64,000 nt of DNA from Thalassia testudinum. Its lineage: Eukaryota; Streptophyta; Magnoliopsida; Alismatales; Hydrocharitaceae. The position numbers were made by a program, and so were the translations under genes. The stretch lies in NCBI GenBank assembly GCA_037157565.1, contig JAZHRO010000063.1, positions 13,250,001 to 13,314,000 on the forward strand, in the 5' to 3' direction. Every line of letters begins with the position of its first letter. The stretch's first letter is position 1. The notes beneath the pieces are model-generated. The model saw nothing but the letters and a program-made list of their open reading frames with translations, searched no databases and was not told where the DNA came from. This document shows, piece by piece, positions 42,328 to 53,160 of this stretch.

Positions 42328-45060
42328 TCACAAAGTGGTTGGGTTGGGTAAGTCGAATGATTCGAAATGAAGATTTCGGGTATGATCAAGATAAGGATTT
42401 AAATGCTGGCTATTGACTTGAAAACTAGTATTAGTTTTTGGATCAAAAAGATGAACAGCGCCGTAAGGATATGCTTTGAGGGAAATAAATGGGCTGCTAT
42501 ATTTGGATTTTAATTTGCTAGGAAAAATACATAATCTTGCATCAAAAAGCCAAATGCGTTGATTTACGTCGACATGCTTCCGAACAATGTATTTATCATG
42601 AAATATCTTTGTTCGATCTTTATAAATCCCTGCATTTTCATAAGAAAAATTATGTAATTCTTCTAATTCGATCAATTGTAATTTCCTATGAATATTAGCA
42701 TCAGATAAATCCATATTTAATTGCTTTATTCCCTAGAAACCTCCATGTTCAAGTTCTATCGGGAGATGGCATGACTTCCCAAAAATCATTAGAAGGGAGA
42801 CATGCCAAGCAGGGTTTTAAAAGCTGTATGGTAGGCCCATAAAGCATCGTCCAATTTGTTGGACTAGTCTTCACGATCGGGCCTAACCATCTTTTGTAAA
42901 ATATTTTTTACTTCCCGGTTAGAAACTTCTGGTTGGCCATTTGTTTAAGGGTGATAGGGAGTGGAAATTTTGTGATTAGCCCCAAATTTTAAAAGAAGGT
43001 GACGGAATTGTAAGTGAGTGAAGTGTAATCCTTTGTCACTGATGATGGCCTTAGGAATGCTGAATCTTGAGAAAATATTTTTCTTTATGAATTTGACAAC
43101 CACACGGTGATCATTGGTGCGGGTCGGTATTGCTTCGATCCATTTAGATACATAGTCAGCTGTGACTAGTATATACAAATACCCACTAGAGTTGATGAAC
43201 GATCACGTGAAGTCGATGCCCCATACATAAAAAATTTCATCCTCTAAAATTGGATTAAGGGGCATCATATCCTTTCGAGTCAGGTTGTCGGTGGTCTGGT
43301 AATGCACACAAGACTGAACAAAAGAATGAGCATCTTTCTTTAGGCTGGGCCAAAAGAATCCAAAATTGAGTATCTTAGTTGTAGTTTTCTTGCCCGAAAA
43401 ATATCTGCCACAGGCCATTGAGTGACAATGTGTTAGAATATCATGGATTTCTGAATCAAGGATACATCTCCTAATAACCTAATCGACACAAATGCAAAAA
43501 AAATCAGGCTCCTCCCAGAAATAGTATTTAATATCAGAAAAGTACTTATCCCTTTTGGTTTTTGGCCAATCAGATGGGATTCGTTCTGTTGCAAGGTAGT
43601 TTGCGATGGGTGCAAACCAAGGGAGGGTATTGGCAGCTAAGATAGCCTAGTCAGGGAATTTATCAAGGGGGGTCAACATCTCACTCGTTATGAGACGAGA
43701 GAGATGATCGACCACTACATTTTGTGATCCTGCCTTATCCTTAATTTGTAGGTTAAATTCCTGGAGTAGTAGGATCCAATGAATAAGGCAGGGTTTTGCA
43801 TTTTTTTTGTTCAGCAAATATTTAAATGCTGAGTGGTTGGTATATACGGCGACATGTGACCCCAATAGATAAGATCTAAATATTTCATGGGCAAAGACAA
43901 TGAAAAGAAGTTCTTCGGTAACCGTGTAATTCTGTTGTGCATCATCAAGGGTTTTGCTAGCATAATAGATCTCAACGGGCTTCATGTCAATTCTTTGCCT
44001 CAGAATGGTCTCCACAGCAAAATCGGAGGCATTAGTCATGAGTTTAAAGGGACAATTCTAGTTAGGTCCCTGTAAAATTGGTGCCTTTGTAGCATCCATC
44101 TTCAACTTCATAAAACTCTCCAGCCATTGGGCATTGAATTCTAGTCTTTGGTAAGTATTTGACTTAAGGGCTTGGAGATTTGGGAAATTTTTTTATGAAA
44201 TGGTAGTAGAAACCCACATGCCCTAAAAAAGAGCAGATCTACTTTACAGTAGTGGGCGGTGGGAGCTTAGAGATAGCATCAATTTTTGCTCGATCTATCG
44301 CAATTCCTTTTTTAGAAATAACATGGCCTAGGACAATACCTTCCTAGACCATGAAATGACTTTTTTCCCAGTTGAGGACGAGACTAACTTCTATGCATTT
44401 TTGGAGGGTTCTTTCAAGATCTGCAGACAAAGGTCAGAAGAATCTTCAAAAATAGAGAAGTCATCCATGAAGACTTCCAGACATTCACCTACCAGGTCTA
44501 AAAAGACTGCAAGCATACACCGTTTAAAAGTTTCAGGTACCTTGCAAAGGCCGAAGGGCATTCTTCGGAAAGTAAAGGTTCCGAAAGGGTAGGTGAATGT
44601 AGTTTTGTCTTGGTTCTCAGTATGAATCGCTACTTGATTATAGTTGAAATAACCATCAAGAAAACTATAGTATTTTCATTCAGCTAACCGCTCCAAGATT
44701 TGATCAATAAAAGAGAGCGGAAAATGATCCTTCTTGGTGGTGGTGTTTAATTTTCCGTAATCAATGCACACGTGCGAAGAAGTGGTCCCAGTCGCTATAG
44801 TTTCCCCATGTTCATTTGTGACAATTGTTAGTCCAACCTTCTTAGGAACGACTTGAGTGAGACTAACCTAGGAGTTGTCAGAAATGGGGTAGATGATATC
44901 AGCATCAAGCCACATTATAATCTCCTTTTTCACCACCTCCTGCATAGTAGGGTTCAGGCACCTTTGTGGTTGGTGAGAAGGGCGAGAATCATCCTCTAGT
45001 TAGATGCGATGCGTGCAACAGGATGGATGAATACCCATAAGGTCAAAAAGGGTCCAGCCA
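42328..45060 (-). pseudogene. Element F RT, RNase H and integrase
   Basis: Minus-strand pol with all enzyme domains. RT lies at about 44180-44990, with VFMDD near 44458-44472. RNase H is at 43647-44039, with [25 protein letters not shown] in place of the usual YTDH, and DHLSRL. The integrase finger is at 43203-43418 (ACGRYFSGKKTTTKIL). The core is at 42945-43240 (WGIDFT, SKWIEAIPTRTNDH, AIISDKGLHF, STPYHP). The C-terminus is at 42328-42714 (LFDARLCIFPSKLKSKY). Stops and shifts separate these blocks. F shares its LTR family with A and is the kind of element that could supply the enzymes A lacks. Confidence 0.88.
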
Positions 45061-45799
45061 ATAGCTTTTTTGTGTTTGCTTAATACTTGGAGAAGTTATT
45101 CTTCTTATGCCCTAGTAAGTTAAGAATTGATAATCAAGGGCATGGTTTGATTCGGGCCCAGAGAAACATATTTAATGGAGTCTGGCAATGGTTTTAACTC
45201 AAGTTGAGGGCCTAGCTCCGAAAGAATTTCTGCTTTAGAAGTTAGAGGTGAAGTGAGAGGGAAGCGGTCAGCTAGAGTGTTAGCTGAAGAATGTGTGGTT
45301 AAGGTGGGAGGTTGGGATGAAGTGGATTGTTTAGGAATCATGTCAATGGTAGAACAGGAACCCATGTGTGAAATCTTCATTGTTTCCTCCACTATATTTT
45401 CAATTTCTAAATCTGAGTCATCAAAGAAATTAGTTTCTTGGAATTGCCTAGAAGCATGGAAAATATCTAGGGTAACAGACTCACCGCCACACATGATCTT
45501 CATCTTGCCAGAATCACAATCAATATTGGCACGGGCGGTGGCTAAGAATGGTCTTCCAAGAAATATAGGGGCAAACTTTAAAGCTTCTGGTACCTCTATA
45601 TCCAGGACTAAAAGGTCTGCAGCAAACAAACAATTTTTGACTCGGACAAGGACATCCTCAACAATTCCCCTTGGTTTGATTGTAGATTGGTCTGCTAATT
45701 GAAGAGTAACCTCAATAGGCTTTAATTCTTTGATTTTAAATTCCTCAAAAACTACCATGGGGATAAGATTAAATGAGGCACCGAGATCCAGTAAGGCGC
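45061..45799 (-). pseudogene. Element F protease, cut by element H
   Basis: 45120-45758 reads FKIKELKPIEVTLQLADQST, PRGIVEDVLVRVKNCLFAADLLVLDIE, FLGRPFLATARANIDC and then the LELKPLPDSIKYVSLG border. The catalytic Asp is in D-L-G-A-S at 45774-45788, just before the H insertion. The N-terminal part of the domain resumes at 53161. Element H thus sits about four codons before the active-site Asp. Confidence 0.88.
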
Positions 45800-47541
45800 T
45801 AATTGAGTGTGTTTTGCGTGGTAGAGTTAAAATTAGGGTTTGGAGGACCCATTGTCATAGCTTGCAAAACATTTCTATCAGATAAAATTTATAACCAAAA
45901 CTCCAGATGAGTCCCAGGTCAAGCACGGGGAGGCAAACATTTGATTTTGAAAAATCCACATTGTGCTTTATTTTATTTTATTTTGGTCATTTTTATCTTT
46001 TATAATTTTTTTGGTATTTTTTAGAGAGCAAGATATTATATCAACAATTGCTTATCCAACTATCTACTTGCAAAATATAAAAGAGAAAGAGAGAATCACA
46101 TATATTTCTGGATCAAACATTTGCTACAACTAGGAAAGTAGGAAAGATTACACTACGAAAGCAATAAAGATAGAAAGAGGTGAGAGAATCCCCCTCGATG
46201 GTTTCTCGGAGGATGACTCGCTTTGACGTTGTCTGAAGGAAGGTGTTGAGGAGAGGGATGAACGCAAACGGAGCCGAAGGACAAAGGATGGGGCAGGACG
46301 ATGCCGTGGTGAGGATCTTCTTCCCGAAGGGAGGTGAGAAGATGGCCATGGGATGCTAAATGAATGGGGATGAGTGGAGGGGAAACTATTTGGTTTTCTA
46401 CTATAGAGGAGCATCCTAGGCTTGGGACAAGCTCGCTCTAGAGCCTTGGAGGTGGTAAGACGAAGAAAGGAAGAGATGGTTTGGAATTGTGGTGGGTACA
46501 TCCTTTTATAGTGGAGGAAGAATAAATTTGCATTTGGGTCATTACTGATGTTCGTAAATGCTACTACAGATCTACCCTTTCTGTCGCTGAATATCCGCAC
46601 CTTCAATTCCTTGCTAGCGTGCAAGGGCCATTAGTGATAGCTGCAAGCGTCACTAAAGGCCCATGCAACCGTCACTGAAGACCCACGCATATCCTTGCTG
46701 GCACTGGCTCCGTTTGCACTGCATGCTCCACTCTCCCATGCTCCTCATGCTGTGTCACGCACTCGCGTTGGCATGCGCTACGCTGCTACTTCGCGCGACT
46801 ACGGCTATGCTGCGTGTGCACTGTGCTGCTACTGGACACTCAATTGCTGATTGGGGGGGCTACGGGGATTCGAACCAACACCCCTCCCTTAGAGTCCAAC
46901 ACGCCAACCAACGTGCCAAGATGTCTGCTTTGTCGGGCATACAACTTAATGCTTGCGGTGGGGGAGAGCTTCTTAGCCATTGGATCAAGATCCAACGGCT
47001 GGGAATGAAGGTCGCAGATGATGGAGTGGTGGGAGCAGGCGTTGTTGGCCGATGTTGGGTGGCCTGGTTGGCACCACGTAATGCCATCTAGGCCGTCCAT
47101 TCATCTTTCCATTGCAGAGGGTGCCACGGTGCTCAGATCGAGATGATTCCCATGTTGCTGGACTGCGATCGTCACTCTGGATCCATCCACATGGTTGGAT
47201 TTACCATCCGAAACCCATATGGATGTCACATTGCCCCCTGGCCGTTGATCTTCCATGGACTTCATATAATGCTATGGGACTCCGATTTAGAAGATTTCGG
47301 AGGCATTAGACTCCATTCGTCATCTTGATTAGATCCGTACGGTTTGATCATCCATTTGAGGCCCTAAAATATGTCTTCTTCTCTCCTGACAATAGAATGG
47401 ACCTAATTAGCCTAAAATATATACAACTACTCTAAATGCAAAATGATGTATGCTATGTAATATTTATAACATGAAATGCAAATCTAAGCCTAGGAACATG
47501 TATGAATAGACATTCTAACCTAAATAGATGTGTTTACATCA
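45800..47541 (-). repeat. 3' LTR of element H
   Basis: 1742 bases. The minus strand starts TGATGTAAACACATCTA at 47541. It aligns with B LTRs at several places: the region around 46180-46230 (tail of the transcribed part), the TATA box at 46504-46510, and the block at 47060-47125 with GGTGCCACGG. It contains the tRNA-like module at 46853-46920. The terminal bases at 45800 read TAATTG on the plus strand rather than TG, so that edge may be mutated. Confidence 0.85.
46853..46920 (-). other. tRNA-like module in the H 3' LTR
   Basis: The minus strand has CTTGGCACGTTGG (A-box-like), TGGACTCTAAGG in the anticodon-arm position, and a perfect box B GGTTCGAATCC at 46866-46876 followed by CCGTAGCCCC. 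The order and spacing are those of a Leu/Ser-like tRNA 3' portion. The 5' acceptor strand is not evident. Confidence 0.6.
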
Positions 47542-47580
47542 TATTCACATGCCTATCTTTTGCCAATCCCTAGCAAAATT
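47542..47580 (-). promoter_or_regulatory. Polypurine tract region of element H
   Basis: In sense, arms TTTTGC and GCAAAA (47558-47577, with two internal mismatches) are followed by GATAGGCATGTGAATA and the LTR. Relative to B the G-run is interrupted, which fits decay after insertion. Confidence 0.6.
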
Positions 47581-49134
47581 AAACTTCATGCCATGTGTAA
47601 AATCAGAATTAGGATTAGATCGCTTAGGCCTAAGTTGTTTATAAATAATAGAAAATTTCAACTAAGGTCCTAAACAATGAAAACTCAATAGTACCCAGGT
47701 GTTTGCTAGAATGCAGACCGCCCAAGTCCTCGCCTTATTTGAAAAGGGAAGATACTTTTTTTCTTCCTCTTTTCTTTTTTTTTTTGGACTTTTGGAGTGT
47801 GAGAGTGTTGGGATAACTTTTTATGGCTACCCAACTCGCCCAAGACTCGAAAAGGACTCTAAATGCTAGGCATCTTGTGAAAATAGTCATAGACTCACTC
47901 GACGGCCGTTAAAACGGACTTCGGCTATCTATGACCCTATGTGACCTTGCCTAGAGGTTTATCTTTTCGATTGGTAGCTTATTCCCTACTTTTATTTATG
48001 GGGTCAACACAAGGGCGAACCCAGTGTATATCTCCTCGGTTTATTCTACTTCCCCGATTCTTCCCAAAGTGTTTTGGGAATTATTGTGCTTTTTGTGAGC
48101 TAGACTCTAGACAGCCGGCCAATGGGCTATTACCTACGACCACTTACTAGCCATATTCGTGTGGTGAAGTGTGGCTTTATTATTTTCTTTTTTTCATTTT
48201 CTCCTTTTTTTTATTTTTTTTCTTTTCTTTTTAGGTGTTTCCTTTTCTCTTTGTTTCTCTCTAAGTAGGTGGCATCCTTGATCTAAGATTTACCTAAAGG
48301 CAGTACAAAGAAAATGGTCTTGTGGCTAGGCTCTGGACAACCGGCTAATAGGCTGTTACCCACAACAACTTACCAGCCAAACCACTCTAGTCGGTTCATT
48401 AGCTACCCAATTTCCATAAAAATCGTCGAAAAGTCGGTCAGTGTGAATAGTGTATAGATGCTTAGACTTAAAATCCCCTCAAATTAGAGGGTGGGTTGAT
48501 AAGTCGCATACTTATCATCCCAAATTATTTACAGAATTAAAATGAAATTGACTTAGTGAGGACTTGAGACTAAATCCAAATTCAAGTTGACACCCAGATA
48601 GATTAAGCCCAAAGACCTAAAGAGTCTAACTATTCAGGTCCTATCATATCATTTCCTAAAGTTAATAACTTCTAAATGCTTAAGTTCTCTTTTCTTAATT
48701 TCTTTCTTTTTTATCCTTTTCAAATTTTCAAAATTTTTTATTTTAAAAGAAACAAAAAGAAATTCTAATGAGTTAACAAAATGATTTTAGGAATTGATTA
48801 TCCACCCCCCAAGCCTAAATGATGCAATGTCCTCATTGTAAAAATAAAGACATGAAAAGGGTGGAGTAAATAGAATATTGCCTAAACATCATGAGAAATC
48901 CAGTCAGCTTCTCAGAGAATGTGAAATATAAACATGTGCTAAATTTAATGCTTTCAGATAGGCATAATATACAAAAAAGGAAGAAATTGAGAATTCACAA
49001 GTGCGGGTCAGAATCAAAATCAAAAGGTTGATCCTGAAACCCACCAGCAAAAGATGTCCACAGACGTGGACCAGATTCTGATGCAGACCCATACCCCAGG
49101 GACGAGTGGCTCTCATGTTCTGGATGAAAATCAT
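47581..49134 (-). other. 3' untranslated region of element H
   Basis: It is collinear with the B 3' UTR. It has the AAAACGGACTTCGG block near 47908, the direct-repeat pair at 48103-48153 and 48329-48381, and the second polypurine tract at 48801-48838. Homopolymer-rich stretches lie near 47757-47785 and 48180-48235. No coding potential is seen. Confidence 0.7.
48801..48838 (-). promoter_or_regulatory. Second polypurine tract, element H
   Basis: In sense, CAATGAGGACATTGCATC is followed by AGGCTTGGGGGG. It lies about 300 bases after the H ORF and 1.26 kb before the LTR. Confidence 0.6.
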
Positions 49135-50681
49135 CTAGAATTGAAGATTGTTGAGCTTGCAGCATCGGGCCTGCGGTTTGGTGGTGTGCAACACAAGACC
49201 AAAGTGTCGGACAATGTGTAAAGATGGTTCATTAGGTGCAAAAGTCCACTTAACATTCAGCTCAGAAAAATAATCAGTTATTTCAAGCTTGGGTTGCACG
49301 TGAAAGATATCGTAAGGGTCCTGGTAGAAAGTAGGTGGTTTCAAGTTAATAGGTGCCCTTTGATCCAGGATCAAAGTTCCCTTAGAATTAGCCTCCCAAA
49401 ATGTTTTTCAACAATTCTATCCTCCAACATCGAGAGCTTAGGCTTTGGGACCTCTAGCATAATGCCTACCCCATAAGATTTACCCAAGTCCAGAAATCGT
49501 GGCTGACTCAGAATTGACTTGGGTACAATGATTTCCAAATCAAAATCAATCCCTTCGGGGTGTGGTTGAGAAATGGGGCTACTGATTGAATCTTCTAGTA
49601 AATGAGGATTCGAATCCTCCAAGTTAGCCCCAACCAAATCCAAAAATACAATAATTGGGCTATCAAATGGTTTGTCTAGTTCCTCAACCCCGTTTGTCTG
49701 ACTAAAATCATCTTCCTGATGCTCAAGTGAGACTTCACTAAGAGATTCTTCATCCTCAGAGTCAAAGAATTCATGATCCTCATTTATATATGCTTCAAAA
49801 TCAATTGTCATTTCCTGGTTCAAAGAGACATTTTCTTCCTCACTCCCTGGGTCGGCGATCTTAGGTGAATCAATCGGTTCATCCTCAATGGGTTGCTCTA
49901 GCCCAACCTGGTCATCCTCGATCTCAGAAAATGTACCCCCCTCGACAACCTCCTGAGCAGGTACAGACATTAGCTCTCCTGAAGGGGGTTCATTTTGGGA
50001 ATCATCCCAAGATTGGACTAAGGCAACCATGAATTTCATCCTCAACCTTGGCAATTTCCCAAGAAGAAACTCACCCAGGTTCCTATCCCTAACATTTTGG
50101 AGCAAATCCAATAAAGAGCTATTCAGCTCATCAATCATTTTTATCATAGGCTCCAATGCTTCAGTGCATGGAGTTGGTTGGGCTTCTAAAGATTGTATGG
50201 TGTTCATCAAGTTAGCCAACACCCTATCTTGGATCTGGTTCATCTGAACCAAATGGTTTGGTTCAGGTTTGGGTGGGTTTGAGTTAAATCTAAGGGAGTC
50301 AAGTTATCGAGGTTCTTGGGTCCCTCACTAATAGTAGGTCGTTTCAGGTTGTTTAAGGGATGGTGGCGACCTATATTTAGCATAATTCTGCAAAGGGTAA
50401 GTGCTATAATCAGTATATCCTTCATGGTTGTAGATCTGGTTAGGTTGATCATCAAAGGGTGGAGATTTAGAATCATTGTAGCTTTGGGAAGGATAGTAAT
50501 CATAGTCTTGTTGTCTATGGTTAACGCTTGGACACTGAGGTCTGGATTCATATCCCCAATCAAAGTTGTCTTGGCTAGTGGATGGGTAATTACAAGTCAA
50601 GTCAGGATAGTAATCATCTTAGGGATAAGTGGTGGTAGGAGGGTAGGATTGGAAATGTGTGAAAGATGTGGAAGGATACAT
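49135..50681 (-). pseudogene. Novel acidic ORF of element H
   Basis: From the minus-strand ATG at 50679-50681 (MYPSTSFTHFQSYPP) one frame runs to 49371. It is interrupted by TAA near 50623, TAG at 50328-50330, and TGA and TAA within the next 30 bases, each explicable as a C-to-T change in CAA, CAG or CGA. A shift near 49375 leads into a further 79 codons ending at 49135 (LDQRAPINLKPPTFYQDPYD). The N-terminal 120 residues are rich in Tyr, Ser, Pro, Gln and Asn (YDYYPSQSYNDSKSPP). The middle is a probable helical stretch (QDRVLANLMNTIQSLEAQ). The next 150 residues are strongly acidic (FFDSEDEESLSE). I see no zinc finger, protease or polymerase motif and do not recognise the protein. It occupies the gag-pol position. 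Confidence 0.65.
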
Positions 50682-51897
50682 TGTGGAGTAAGAGGGAAAT
50701 CAGAAGAGAGAAAGGAGCCCTATAATACAAGCAATCAACCCTATCCTTAGGTAGGTTAGTCTAAAGACCTACAGATTCCCAGGAAATATCTTGAGATTAT
50801 AAACGATTTGGACTACTTTCATCCGATCAATCCAACCAGCTCGAAGGAGGGACTGGGGAGAAGGTTCTTCCTTTGGCTTGCGCCTCTGATTCCTAGTGTA
50901 CCTCCCAGTCGTGGTCGTTTGATGCTACTCCCCTAGCTAGACATTAGATGGACCAGCAGAAGCAAATTAATAGAAAAAAATCTCAGTTTGAGTCCCAAAG
51001 AGCGAATCAATCCTTAAGGCCAACGTCTACTCAGTTTTAATTAGGCTTAGGATGATTGTGCTCTTGGAATGTGATGGGCCATTTAGATGGGTTGTGCCCT
51101 TAATGATTGATTCAAATGTGTGTGCGTGCACAACCAGGGTTTATAAACAAGGTTATTTGATGATGTGCCTTTTAGGGTTCAACCTTGTTTAGTAGCTTTT
51201 AGGGTTTAATCTTTAGGTATATTCAATCAAGATTCAATAGAACACTCCAAGTTTACAAAGCACTGGTGATGATATATTCCTTTGGAAATCCGAAAAATTA
51301 TGGAGTGCCAGGTTCTACCCTAAAAGTCAACCCTAAGAGGCAAGCTACTTGATGGATCGGTTTTAAATTGAGTGGTGCAGCCAAAACAAGTCAATCAATT
51401 GGCCTGTTGCACCACTTAGTTAAGGCACACAAGATTGTTTAACCTATTCAGATTTCTACTCACTTATGTGTATTTAGTTGAAGTGTATCGGGTCCACAAG
51501 TCAGATCTCGGTTAAGTGGTAGAATCAAAGTGATTGTACACCTTAGGATAAGAAGTTGTGGGTGTTAAGTGTGCAGCTTCAGTTAAATCCCGTAAAAGAA
51601 GAATTTTTTTTTATATATATGCAGGTGAGTGGAGTGACAATCAAACAGCCAAAATCTACCTTAGGGTTTATGCAAGCACCTAAGTTGATTTGGTTTGAGT
51701 TATTAGGTTATGGAATGAAAACTAAGGTGGGCGTGGTGGGGATAAACTTACAAAACCTTCATCTGCACTTTTCTCCGATCTAATTGCTCTAGCCCACCTC
51801 AGATGAGTAGCTGCAATTACAGTAAGATCAAAGAAAAAGTGAGTTAAAAGTTAGGTAAGGTGGAAAAACACAGAAAAAAAAATCGAAGTGTGTTGCC
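50682..51897 (-). other. Leader of element H
   Basis: About 1.2 kb between PBS and ORF start, non-coding and collinear with the B leader (shared GGAGGGACTGGGGAGAAGG near 50844 and CACAACCAGGGTTT near 51129). Confidence 0.75.
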
Positions 51898-51915
51898 TCC
51901 CCGGCAACCGCGCCA
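51898..51915 (-). promoter_or_regulatory. Primer binding site of element H (tRNA-Asp)
   Basis: The minus strand TGGCGCGGTTGCCGGGGA differs from the tRNA-Asp complement at one base. It stays intact although the adjoining U5 of the LTR is deleted. Confidence 0.9.
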
Positions 51916-51918
51916 AAA

Positions 51919-53155
51919 TGATGATGGCGTCACGGCGAGGATCCTTTTTCCAAAAGGAGGTAAGAAGATGGCCACAGGATGCTCCATGAATGGGGATGAG
52001 GGGAGGGAAAACTATTTGGTTTTCTACTCTAGAGGAGCAACCTAGGCTTGGGACAAGCTCTCTCTAGAACCTTAGAGGTGGTGAGAGGAAGAAAGGAAGA
52101 GATGGTTTGGAATGGTGGTGGGTAGGTCCTTTTATAGTGGAGCAGGAAGAACAAATTCGCGTCAGGGTCATTACTGACATCCGTAAACGTTGCTACAGAT
52201 CTGCCCTTTCTATTCCTGAAGATTTGCACCTTTAATTCTTTTGCTGGTGCTCACGGGCCATTAGTGACAGCCGCATGCGTCACTAAAGGTCCATGCAACT
52301 ATCGCTGATGGCTCGTGCATATCCCCATTAGCGCTGCGTGCTCCACGTGCCCGTGCTCCTCGCGTCATGTCGCACGCATGCGCTGGCATGTGCTGCGCTA
52401 CTGCTACATGTGGCTGTGGCTATGCTGCATGTGCACTGCACTGCTGCTACATGCTTAATTGCTAATTGGGGGGCTGCGGGGATTCGAACCCATGCCCCTT
52501 TCTTGGAGTCCAGTGCCCCAACCAACGCGCCAAGACGTCTGCTATGTCGAGTGGATGACTTAACGCTTGCGGTGGGGGAGAGCTTCTCAGCCGTTAGATC
52601 AAGATCCAACAGCTGAGAATGAAGGTCACGGATGATGGAGAGGTGGGAGTTGGCATTGCTGGCCGATCTTGGGCGGTCTAGATGGTGCCATGTTGTGCCA
52701 TCGAGGCCATCCATTCTTCTTTTTGTTGTAGTGGGTGCCACAGTGCTCTGATCGAGATGATTCCCGCACTATCGGATTGTGATTGTCATTCCAAATCCAT
52801 CCGTATGATCGGATTTTCCATCCAAAACCTATATGGATGTCACATTGCCCCCTGTCCATTGATCTTCCTTGGACTTCATATGATGCTATGGGACTTCGAT
52901 CTAGATGATTTCAGAGGTGTTAGACTCTGATCGTCATCTTGATCAGATCCATACGATCTGATCGTCCATCTGAGGCCCTGAAATAAGTATTCTTCTCTCC
53001 TAACCATAAAAAGGACGTAATTGACCTAAAATATATACAACTACTCTAAATGTAGAATGATGTATGCCATGCAATATTTATTACATGAAATGCACATCTA
53101 AGCTTAGGAACATGCATGAATAGGCATTTTAACCTAAATAGATGTGTCTACATCA
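51919..53155 (-). repeat. 5' LTR of element H (U5 side deleted)
   Basis: 1237 bases. The minus strand starts TGATGTAGACACATCTA at 53155. Compared with the 3' LTR it lacks the stretch equivalent to about 45800-46296, the end that should adjoin the PBS. The TATA box is at 52130-52136 and the tRNA-like module at 52472-52534. The two LTRs differ at many positions, so H is older than A and probably older than B. Confidence 0.85.
52472..52534 (-). other. tRNA-like module in the H 5' LTR
   Basis: The minus strand has CTTGGCGCGTTGG (A-box-like), CACTGGACTCCAAG, and a perfect box B GGTTCGAATCC at 52480-52490 preceded by CATG and followed by CCGCAGCCCC. This is the clearest of the four copies. Confidence 0.6.
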
Positions 53156-53160
53156 TGCGC

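Larger units (their letters stand above)
45800..53155 (-). mobile_element. Non-autonomous element H, B-family LTRs with a novel ORF
   Basis: This 7.36-kb minus-strand element lies within the F protease. Its TSD is ggcgc (45795-45799) and tgcgc (53156-53160), one base apart. LTRs are at 45800-47541 (3') and 51919-53155 (5', truncated), and the PBS is at 51898-51915. LTR, leader and 3' UTR resemble element B, but the 4.4-kb interior has no gag, protease, RT or integrase. In their place is one ORF of about 510 codons (49135-50681) with no domain I can recognise. Mobilisation must have depended on a partner, with B-type elements the obvious candidates. Confidence 0.85.

Noticed and set aside
46866..46920. 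A functional tRNA gene
   Set aside because: Box B is perfect, but the acceptor stem and full anticodon arm are missing, and the same sequence sits in each LTR of the family.
49371..50252. Env-like protein in element H
   Set aside because: No signal peptide or membrane span is visible and the protein is acidic; its place is that of gag, not after pol.
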